Assembly (NCBI GenBank): GCA_947172415.1
Contig: OX359191.1
Coordinates: forward strand, 4,154,001-4,218,000
Length of the DNA: 64,000 nucleotides
Reading direction: 5' to 3'
Source of the DNA: Chondrosia reniformis
Lineage: Eukaryota; Porifera; Demospongiae; Chondrillida; Chondrillidae
Shown: positions 48,059-58,773 of the stretch, one piece after another
Position numbering within the stretch: the first letter of the stretch is position 1
How the letters are laid out: the number at the start of each line of letters is the position of its first letter
Notes under the pieces: generated by a model
The model's input: only the letters and a program-made list of their open reading frames with translations
Told to the model about the DNA's origin: nothing
Database searches by the model: none
Program-made: the position numbers and the translations under genes

Positions 48059-49683
48059 ACTGGTTAAATGTACTAGTTATATATATATACTAGTTGTATG
48101 TACTAGTTTCTAGTTATATGTAGTAGGTGTGTGTATTTGTTGTTATATGTAGTAGGTGTGTGTACTTGTTATATGTACTAGTTGAAAGTACAAGTTGTTT
48201 GTCCTAATTGTATATACACGTTCTGTGTACCAGTTGTATGTTGATACTGGTTGTATGTACTAGTGTTTTGAACTAGTTGTAGGTTCTGGTACAAGTTATA
48301 CTAGGAACTAGGAAGGAACTTGTTCTCTATACTACTTGTTTCTTTGTTTGAACTAGTTTTATCTACTAATTGTATGTACTAGTTGTATGTACTAGTTTTA
48401 GGTTCAAGTCCTAGGTACTAGGGAGGGGCTAGTTGTATGTACTAGATTCTAATTGTATGTACTAGCTGTATGTACTAGTCGCATGCACTAATTATATTTA
48501 CTATTTACAAATTTATGATCTAGTTGTACCTTGTATGTACTAGTTGTATGTACTAGTTGTATATATACACTAGTTGTATGTACTAGTTTCTAGTTGTGTG
48601 CAGTATGTGTATGTACTATTCATATATACTAGTTATATGTTTAGGTATTAGTTATATGTAGTAAGGTGTGTGTACTTGTTATATGTACTAGTTGAAGGTA
48701 CTAGTTGTATGTCCTAATTGTATGTACACATTCTGTGTACTAGTTGTATGTTTATACTAGTTGTATGTACTAGCTTTATATTAGTTGTATGTACTAGTTG
48801 TATGTACTAGTTGTATGTACCAGTTTTTTGAACTAGTTGTAGCTTCTGGTACAAGTTATACTAGGAACTAGGAAGGAACTCGTTCTATATACTACTTGTT
48901 TGTTTGTTTGAACTAGTTTTTGTACTAATTGTATGTACTAGTTGTAGGTTCAAGTCCTAGTTATATTAGGTACTAGGGAGGGGCTAGTTGTATGTACTAG
49001 ATACTAATTGTATGTACTACTTGTATGTACTATTTATATGTATTATTTATATGTTTATGTACTAGGTATATGTACTATTTGTATGTACTAGCTGTATGTC
49101 CTGGTTGTATGTGCTAATTGTATCTACTTGTTGTATGTACTAATACTATATAGTTATATTAAATAGTTGTTGGTGCTACTTGTTTGTACAACTTGTATGT
49201 GGTAGTTGTAATTAGTAATAATTGTAGGTACTAGTTGCATGTACTAGTTGTATGTACTAGTTGTATGTACTAGAAATGAGCCTGCTGTATGTACAAGATG
49301 TATGCACTAGTTCTTTGTGCTAGCTGTATACTTGTTTTATGAAGTTATTGTATGTTCTACTTGTATGTACTAGTTGTATGTAATATTCGCATGTACTAGT
49401 TATATGTACTAGTTACTAGTTGAGTGAACTAGTTGCATGTACTATTTATAATTACTAGCTATATGTGTATGTACTAGTTGTATGTAGTAGGTGTATGTAC
49501 TAGTTATATGTCCTGGTTGTTTGTACTAGTTGTATGTTCTAGTTGAATGTACTAGTTGTATGTACTAGTTGTATGTACTATTTGTGTGTACTATTAGGAT
49601 GTATTAGTTTTATGTACTAATTGCATGTACTAGTTGTATGCACTAGTTTTATGAACTAGTTCTATTTATATTTACTAGTTGTA
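48059..49683 (-). repeat. 13-bp ACTAGT minisatellite, - orientation
   Basis: Orientation island with sharp switches at both edges (near TAGTACATATACTGG and GTTGTATAAAACTGG). It contains a tandem pair of ~0.55-kb units: the ACTAGGAAGGAACT... word occurs at ~48307 and ~48866. No gene is seen. Confidence 0.93.
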
Positions 49684-50564
49684 TAAAACTGGTATTTATA
49701 TACAACTAGTGCATACATCTAGTATATACAAGTAGTACATAAAATTCGTAGGTACAACTAGTTCATAAATTAGTAACTAGTAAGTATAATTAGTACATGT
49801 GACTAGTACATACAACAAGGACATATAACTAGTAGATAAAACTTCTACATATAACTAGTACACACACGTATACCTAGTAAATGTAAGCAGTAAATACATC
49901 TAGTACATACAACTAGTATCTAGTACATACAACTAGAACATACAACTAGTACATAGCTAGTACATACAACTAGTATATATATACAACTAGTACACAGAAT
50001 TTGTACACACAATTAGCACATGCAACTACTACATACATCTAATACATACAACTAGTACCTAAAACTAGTAAATTAAGCTAGTTCTAGTACATACAACTAG
50101 TACAAACAACTAGTACTTTCAACTAGTACATATAACTAGTACAAACATCTACTACATATAACTATTACATAAAAATATAACTAGTTCAAATAAATAGTGC
50201 ATCCACATAGTACATACAACTAGCACATAAACGTAGTAAATACAACTAGAAACTAGTAGATACAATTAGTATATACATAAAATTAGTACATATAACTAGT
50301 ACATACAACTGGTATATACATACAAGTAGTACATGCAACTAGTACATAAAATTAATAGGTACAACTACTTTATACAACTAGTAACTAGTACATATAACTA
50401 GTACATGTGACTAGTACATAGAAGTAGTACATATACCTAGTACATACATATATATATAGTACATATAAATGGTACGTACAACTAGTATATATAACTAGTA
50501 CAAACAACTAGTACATACACCCAGTATATACAAATGTAACGAGTACATACAAGTAGTACATACA

Positions 50565-51150
50565 AGTAGTACATATAACTAGTACATATAAATAGTACAT
50601 ACAACTAGTACATACAACAATTACACAAAACTGGTACAAACAACTAGTACATAAAACTAGTACATATGACCAGTACATACACATATAATTAGTACATAAA
50701 TATAGTACATACCACTAGTACAGAAAACTAGTTCACACAAACAAACAAGTAGTTCATAGAACTAGATCATTCCTAGTACCTAGTATAACTTGTACTACAA
50801 CCTAAAATTAGTTCAAACATCTAGTACATACAACTAGTACATACAATTAGTACATAAAACCAGTACATATAACTAGTACATATAAATAGTACATACAACT
50901 TGTACATACAACAATTACACAAAACTGGTACATACAACTAGTACATAAAACTAGTACATATGACCAGTACATACACATATAATTAGTACATAAATATAGT
51001 ACATACCACTAGTACAGAAAACTAGTTCACACAAACAAACAAGTAGTTCATAGAACTAGATCATTCCTAGTACCTAGTATAACTTGTACTACAACCTAAA
51101 ATTAGTTCAAACATCTAGTACATACAACTAGTACATACAACTAGTACATA
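50565..51150 (+). repeat. Tandem duplication of a 294-bp satellite segment
   Basis: Two head-to-tail copies with period 294 (for example ACACAAAACTGGTAC at 50623 and 50917). They are almost identical, including the unusual CCACTAGTACAGAAAACTAG and GAACTAGATCATTCC variants, so the event is recent. Confidence 0.9.
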
Positions 51151-54100
51151 AAACCAGTACATATAACTAGTACATACAACAATTACCCACTACTTATACA
51201 TTCAACTAGTACAAATAACAACTACATTCGACTAGTACATACAAATAGTATTGCGTACGTACAACTAGTACATACAACTATGACAAACAACTAGGACGTA
51301 TAACTAGTACATACATCTACTACGTATAACTAATAAATACACATATACCTAGTTATTATGAATAGTACATACAACTAGTACATACAGCTAGTGCACACAA
51401 CTAGCACATATAACTAGTACACAAACATATTACCAGTAAATACACATATAACTGGCACATATAAATAGTACATACAAATAGTTCATACAACAACTACATA
51501 CAACTAATACATACAACTATAAAATAGTACATATAACTAGTTCATAGAACGAGTACATAATACTAGAACGTACAACTTGTATATACAACTAGTGCATAGC
51601 TATTATTTATAACTAGTATATACATACAACTTATACATACAACTGGTATATAACTGGTACATACAACTAGTATATACAAATAGAACTAACAATTAGTACA
51701 TACAACTATTACATACAACTTTTACATACAGCTAGTACCTACAACTACTAAATAGAAGTAGGTCTAGTAAATAAAACTAGTCCATGCAACTTGTACCTAC
51801 AACTGGTAAATATAACTAGTACTAGTCCATACAACTAGTACATACAACTAGTACTTGCAATTAGTACCTATAACTAATACACAATCTACATATAACAAGA
51901 ACATAACTTGTACATAAAATTAGTACATACAATTAGAACATCCAACTACTACTTACAATTGAGTACATTCAACTTTAACCTCCAACTAGAAAATATAACT
52001 GGAACATACAACTATTATATACAACTTTAGTTATTATATACAACTAGTACATAAAACTGCTTACTAGTATATACAACTAGTACATACAACTAGTACATAC
52101 AACTAGTATATATATGTATAACTAGTACATACAACTACTACATACAACAAGTACATTCAACTAGTACACAAAACTAGTACATATAACCAGTACTAGAACT
52201 AGTACATAGAACTAGTATATATTACCAGTACATATAATTATAACATGCAACTAGTACATATAACCAGCACATACACATATAAGAAATAGATAGAAATAGT
52301 ACATAAAACTAGAACATACTTCTTGTACATACAACTAGTACATATAACAAGAACATAAAGTTAGTATATACAACTAGTACCTACAACTAATATATAACTT
52401 GTCCATACAATTAGTACATACAACTGAAACATACAAATAGTACATAACTAGTACATACAATTAATACATACAATTACTACATGTAACTAGTACATACACA
52501 TATAACTAGTACATATAAACAGTACTGAAAACTAGAACATATTACTAGTACATATAACTAGTACATACAATTAGTCCATATAACAAATACATACCACTAG
52601 TACATACAACTAGTACATACAACTAGTACATAACTAGTCCATACAATTAGTTCATACAATTAGAACATGCAACTACTATTTACAATTGAGTACAAACAAA
52701 TGTAATCTCAAACTAGTAAATATAACTAGAACATACAACAATTACACACAACTACTACATACAACCAGTACATACAACTACTACATCCAACTAGTACATA
52801 ACACTAGTACATACAACTAGTACAATAAACCAGTACTACAACTAATATATAAAACTAATATATATAACCAGTCCATCTAACTAGTGTGTACAACTAGTAT
52901 ATATAACTAGTACATTCAACTAGTACATATAACCTGCACATACACATATAACTAATACATATAATTAGTACATAAAACTAGTACATACTACTAGTTAATA
53001 CAACTAGTACATTCAACTAATACATATAACCAGTGCATACACATATAACTAGTTCATATAACTAGTACAAACAACTAGTACATACAACTAATACACACAC
53101 CTATATAGTACATTAAACTTGTACATGTAAACATTACATAAAACTAGAACATCCTACTAATACATAAAACAAATACAAACAACAAGTACCTATAACTAGT
53201 ACATAACTAGTCAATAAAATTAGTACATACAACTGGAACATACAACCAGCACATAACTAGTACATGCCATTAATACATACAATTAGAACATGCAACTAGT
53301 ACACTACTACATGCAACTACTCCATAAAAGTAGTACATACAACCAGTACATACAACTAGTATCCATTACATACAACTAGAACATACAACTACTCAATACA
53401 ACTAATTCATGCAACTACTTTATAAAACTAGTACATACAACAAGTACATACAACTAGTATCTAGTATATACAACTAGTATATTGAACTAGCACATACAAC
53501 TAGTACCTACAACTAGTACATAACTATTACATAAAATTAGTACATACAACTAGTACGTAAAACTAGTACATACAACTAGTACATATAACTAGTACAAGCA
53601 ACTTGTACATATAAGCCAGTACATCCACATATAACTAGTACATATTACTAGTAAATACAAGTAGACTACATCCAGCTTGTAGATACAACAAGAAACTAGT
53701 ACATACAACTAGTGAACACAACTAATACATACAACACATACATATAACTCTATACAACTAGGAAATGCAGATAGTTACTAGTACATACAACTATTAAATA
53801 TAACTAATACATACAACTAGTACATACAACTGGTACATACAACTACTACATACATCTAATACATACAACTACTTCAAAAAACTAGTACGTACAACAAGTA
53901 CATACAACTAGTATATAGTACATACAACTAGTATATATAACTTGTACATGCAACTAGAACCTCTAACTAGTACATATCTATTAAATAGAATTAGTACATA
54001 CAACTAGTACATACAACTAGTTCATACAACTACAACATAAAACTAGTACATACAACTAGTAACTAGTACATACAACTAGTACATATAATAAATACCAACA

Positions 54101-54328
54101 ACTTGTACCTATAACTAGTACATAACTAGTCAATACAATTAGAACATATAACTGGAACATACAACTAGCACATAACTAGTACATTGAATTAATACATACA
54201 ATTAGAATATGCAATTACTACTTACAATTGAGTACATGCAACTAAAACCTCCAACTAGTTAATATAACTAGTCCTAGTACATACAACTAGAACATACAAC
54301 TAGTAACTACTAATTACAACTTGTACAT

Positions 54329-54474
54329 ACAGCTAGTGTACATACAACAACTACATCCAAATTTTACACACAACTAGTACATATAACCAGTACATACTCA
54401 TATAACTAGAACATATAACTAGTACACACAATTAGTACATAGAACTAGTAACTAGTAAATACAACTAGAACATA
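54329..54474 (+). repeat. ~146-bp satellite segment, first of two copies
   Basis: Begins ACAGCTAGTGTACATACAAC and includes CATCCAAATTTTACACAC. It recurs at 54868-55013 with few changes, ending at the Penelope-like insertion. Confidence 0.85.
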
Positions 54475-54867
54475 TAACTAGTACATAGAACTAGTAACTA
54501 GTTAATATAACTAGTATATACAACTAGTAAATAAAACCAGTTCATACAACTAGTACTACGACTAGTAAATATAACTAGTACTAACAACTTGCACATATGA
54601 CCGGTACATACACATATAACTAGTAGATATTTCTAGTATATACAACTAGACTACATTCAGCTAGTACATACAATCAGTAACTAGTACATATATACAACTA
54701 GTGCACACAACTAGTACATTAAACTTGTACATACAACTGTTAACTACAAATAGTAAATATAACTAGTACATAAAACAATTGCACACAACTAGTACATACA
54801 ACGAGTCCATATAACTCCATACAATTAGGACATACAGATAGTTACTAGGAGATACAACTAATAAATT

Positions 54868-55013
54868 ACAGCTAGTGTACATACAACAACTACATCCAAA
54901 TTTTACACACAACTAGTACATATAACCAGTACGTACTCATATAACTAGAAAATATAACTAGTACACACAATTAGTACATAAAACCAGTAACTAGTAAATA
55001 CAACTAGAACATA
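54868..55013 (+). repeat. ~146-bp satellite segment, second copy
   Basis: Direct repeat of 54329-54474, directly abutting the 5' end of the Penelope-like element. Confidence 0.85.
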
Positions 55014-55091
55014 CAAATGGTATATAAAATCGTGTTTCATAATAAAGGTGTAGAAAAAATAGGACTCTGAGGTATCTTAAACCAAAAGTTA

Positions 55092-56945
55092 GTGTTAGAA
55101 ACTGTCCCACCCTTTATACAAAACAAAGAGCCCCCATGTGTAGTATATAAGTATACCCAACCAATAGGACCTCAAATCTTTAACTTTTCACAAGCCTCTA
55201 AGTCAGATGTCTTTAGAAAACCAGAACCATGTGAGTGTCACCAGTCCCCCTTCATTTACAAGCCCCTAGGCCATGTTTTAACAGGTGACCTACGTATTGT
55301 TAGTAACCCAAAACTTAGAAAACTTCTTAAGAAAGGACCAAAATTTAGAGAACCTAATAACTTTAATTGGGTAACTGCTTTAAAAATGTGTAAGGAAGAT
55401 CTTAGAAAATATAAGATTACCTGGGCTCGTAGAGAAAATGTATCTATTTCTGTATTTAGTGAGTGGGAAAATACTGTACTTAAGAAAATTAATGATAGGA
55501 TCTCTAAGCTGTCTAAATCGTATACCAAATCCTCAGTAGCCAAGAAGACCCTTACTTGTCCTAAAATTAAGAAATTCTTAGCAGACCTACATGATAAGTA
55601 TGTTATAGCCCCTGCCGATAAGGCCTATAATAATATAATCTTTATATGTAAGTCCTACTATAGACAAATTATTAATGAAGAACTAGGCAGTACCTCCACT
55701 TATGCTAAATGTACAGTAGAACCACAACAGTTAATTAGGAAACACATAGATTTCTTAAAACTAGAGAACTTAGAACCTAAACCAGACTGGTGTAACCTTA
55801 CCTCTTTTTACTGGATGCCTATAGATTCATGGCTGCTTCTCACAAATGTACTACCAAACCCCTTTCTAGATTTTTAAATTCAGCACTCAGACTAATTCTC
55901 AAACATTTTAGAGAATACTGCCTAGGTATATATAGGAATACTGGTGTTAATGCCTTTTGGATAGTAGAAAACTCACTAGAAGTCTTAGATAGTCTTAGGT
56001 CTATACCCACTAGAAAAATCCAGCTAGCTAGTTTTGATTTTTCTACATTATATACAGCGATCCCCCATAACCTACTTAAAGATAAGATTACTAACCGTAT
56101 TCATAGTGACTATATCTGTAGGAAGTCCCAATATATAGAAGTCTGTCAGGATAAAGCCTTTTGGTCTAACAATGTCTCCAATAAAGCAGTCACAGCTGTT
56201 CATTTAGTAGAGCTCTTTAATTACCTTATTGACAACATTTATGTATGTGTAGACGGTTCTGTATTTAAGCAATGTGTAGGTGTCCTTATGGGTACTGACT
56301 GTGCCCCTGTAGTTGCTAATCGTTTTCTGTTTGCCTATGAGTATGAGTTTATGAAAGGACTACTTAAGGATAACATCACCCTAGCTATTAAATTTTCCAA
56401 TACTTATAGGTATATTGATGACCTTTTATGTATTAACAATAAGGATTTTGAACTGTCAATTAGTGATATTTACCCCAAAGAACTTATTCTTAAAAAGACA
56501 AATACCAGCCCTAAAAAATCCCCCTTTGTAGACTTAGATATAACCATTACTAACAATCAATTTATCACTAAAGTATATGATAAGCGAGAGGACTTTAACT
56601 TTGATATAGTAAATTTACCCCATTTAGATAGTAATATTCCTAATACCCCAGCCTATGGTGTCTTTATTTTCACAACTAATTAGGTATTCCAGAATATGTA
56701 GTGACTTCTCCAGTTTTCAGGCTAAAAGTTTGCAGTTATGCAGTAGGCTTATTAAGCAGGGTTACAAATACTTTAAGCTAAAATCAACCTTTAAAACCTT
56801 CCTATCCCGGCAGCCTCTAGTTAGAATCAAGTATAAGCAAAAAGTAGCTAGTATGCTCAAGGACTGTCCTGTGTTACCCCATATTGTGTTACCCCACCTC
56901 CAAAGAAATGTTACTACTAGAAGATCTAAGGGTAGACTTACGTAA
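55092..56945 (+). pseudogene. Penelope-like reverse transcriptase, two frameshifts
   Basis: Copies element RNA into DNA. The N-terminal part has CECHQSPFIYKPLGHVLTGD and DKYVIAPADKAYNN, motifs usual before the RT fingers of Penelope-like elements. Near 55825 FYWMP should run into a short lysine-rich linker, but a small deletion shifts the frame. The RT then continues from about 55829: ASFDFSTLYTAIPHN, GVLMGTDCAPVVANRFLFAY, and YRYIDDLLCIN with the catalytic YIDD. A one-base change in a T-run near 56656 splits PAYGVFI from SQLIRYSRICSDF. The frame ends at 56945 after RRSKGRLT without a GIY-YIG domain. The start at 55092 is a GTG of an open frame, so the true N-terminus is unknown. Two frameshifts in otherwise well-kept sequence suggest a fairly young but dead copy. 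Confidence 0.88.
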
Positions 56946-57198
56946 TATGTCCTACTTGTGTCTATATTTATGCTGAGCCTGTTTTACCTGTACAAACAAG
57001 TTTACTAATAGATTTATAATTAATTCATAAAAGTTAATTGGACATACATTCCTTTCATAAAATTAAATTTCATCATGTGTCTTAGTTAACACCTTATTTA
57101 ACTTTTGGCACCAAAATAGTGTATATAAGGCCCCTAGATTTAGCATAGAGAGCCAAGGATTCACAGAAGATCAAGATAAAGAAAAAGACAAAGACTCC

Positions 57199-57250
57199 CA
57201 GGATCACTGATGAAGGGTGGAATTCCCAGAAATGGCTGTCTGACCCAGTG
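57199..57250 (+). ncRNA. Candidate hammerhead ribozyme in the Penelope-like 3' region
   Basis: CTGATGA (57207-57213), GAAA (57229-57232) and GTC (57238-57240) are in hammerhead order. GGG/CCC can form part of stem II, TCA before the core pairs with TGA after GTC (stem I), and stem III is very short. Penelope-like elements are known to carry hammerheads with minimal stem III. Weak point: the base pair usually closing stem II next to the core is A-A here, so it may be degenerate. Confidence 0.5.
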
Positions 57251-57396
57251 GAGAAGAAGATGAAAGAAGGGAAAAGAAGGAAGAAAAGACTCCTGTATCT
57301 TTATCTAAAGCTCTCTTTAGGTTTAGTTCCCCTATAGGCTCTTTTTACAGAATAGGCATATAGCATGTAGGAAAATGGTATATTAGATTTTTCATA

Positions 57397-57550
57397 TAAC
57401 TAGAACATAAACATATACCTAGTATATATAAACATGACATTTAACTAGTACACAAAACTACTACATTTAACTAGTACACACACATATAACTAGTTCATAC
57501 ATAGAGTACATATAACTAATACAAACAAATACTACATACAACTAGTATAT
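57397..57550 (+). repeat. 13-bp ACTAGT minisatellite, + orientation, short block
   Basis: About 150 bp of satellite separating the Penelope-like element from the non-LTR retrotransposon. No gene is seen. Confidence 0.9.
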
Positions 57551-57655
57551 GCGAGGTGTGAAAAGATCTGAAGAAAGATATAGGAAAGCTCAGGAGAGAA
57601 ATGTCCTCAAAACTTACGCAGAGTAGAAGTTTTTTGTCTCGAACTCAGGGGGTAG

Positions 57656-58336
57656 GTTACTATACGCCTAAAGGACACTAAGAAAGTTGGGGCGAGAACG
57701 GATAGGGATGAAGTAGATTTCCTGGGAGGGGCGGGGACACCTGCCAAAGGAGAAGTCATTTATTGTATTTGTGGCAAGAATCGGGAGTCAGCGGCGAAGA
57801 ATAAGAAAGATTGGGTGGAATGCGGCAGATGTGAACGATGGTCTCACCTTTTGTGTTATAAAATTGCCACTGCAGCTGCTGCTCAGGACGAGGTACGGTT
57901 CTTCTGCTTCTTCTCTGTCATGGAGACGATTACCAAAGTGAGCGACTTGGTGAATGGGAGCCACCAGCACCAAGACTCGTTGGAAGCACTCAGTGAGGAG
58001 ATTAAGGAATTGAAGAAAAACGCAAAGCTGATAAGAGTAGAAGTCGCCACAATGAAGAAACATATGATTGATTTAGAGAGAGACAATGAAAGCAAGGACA
58101 AAAACATGGGAGAATTATATGCTATAGTGGATAATCAGGGCAGGAAATTCGAGGTAAATCCAAAGGTAGAAGTCAATGAGACGGGCGAAGGTGATTCAGA
58201 GAGGGTTGAGGAAAAGGGAGAAAAACGGTCCTCGGGCTCAGATAGTACGATAGAAGACGTTTCACGGTCAGCCTCAAGGAGAAGGGAGAAAGGTGTAACT
58301 CAGGTAGTAGTGAGAGAATGGGAGGGAAGAATTTGA
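57656..58336 (+). pseudogene. LINE ORF1: PHD-like zinc finger and coiled coil
   Basis: Nucleic-acid-binding partner of ORF2. The frame is open from 57656, just after a TAG. EVIYCICGKNRESAAKNKKD, then WVECGRCERWSHLLCY, then FFCFF give a Cys-rich finger of C4HC3 type in which the last Cys appears lost. A helical, coiled-coil-like segment follows (SLEALSEEIKELKKN, MKKHMIDLERDNES). The tail is acidic, then Ser/Arg-rich. PHD-type ORF1 proteins are known in CR1-like and related LINEs. The initiation codon is unclear because no good ATG precedes the finger. Confidence 0.75.
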
Positions 58337-58773
58337 GGAGGGACAAGTCCGGTAAAGCAAAGTCTTGAGGACTCACAAGTTAGAAAAAAAGATGCAGGAA
58401 GATATTCAAGGGGGTAGGGACAAACTCAGGTAATGGGAGTAAGGAAAATTTGGGGAACAAGAAGTTCTGATACAATTGCAGAAGTAGCGAAGGCAGTGGT
58501 GAAAGGCAGTAGTGAAGAGGACAGTTGATCGGAAAGGCAGGGTATTTTCAAAATGGTGGTTCATCCTAAAAGCAAAAGAAGAAGCTTTGGTAGCCTTAGA
58601 GACAAAATGGAACCGTGGTGATTGGAAACTACAGAAGCTATGGGCTAATTCGTTATATTTTTTAGAGTGGGGTCATGTGCTGGGCTGGCACAGGTAGGAG
58701 GTGAGTCATCACCACAAGAGAGGGGGGGAGGGGGAGAGGGAGGGTAAGGGCAACTGAAAAGGAAGGATTAAGG

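Larger units (their letters stand above)
49684..55015 (+). repeat. 13-bp ACTAGT minisatellite, + orientation
   Basis: Long block with two clear internal duplications (listed separately). No gene is seen. Confidence 0.95.
55016..57396 (+). mobile_element. Penelope-like retroelement
   Basis: A ~2.4-kb element: a short 5' leader, reverse-transcriptase frames (55092-56945), an AT-rich 3' region, a hammerhead-like motif (57204-57245), a purine-rich stretch and a conserved tail (57307-57396) also found at 43189 and 46273. No GIY-YIG endonuclease is seen after the RT. It may belong to an endonuclease-lacking branch, or the domain may have been lost. Confidence 0.87.

Noticed and set aside
57788-58376. 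- strand ORFs opposite the LINE (also 59031-59329, 60239-61833 and 61921-62373)
   Set aside because: They are shadows of the purine-rich sense strand; Ser/Pro/Leu-rich low-complexity frames without domains.
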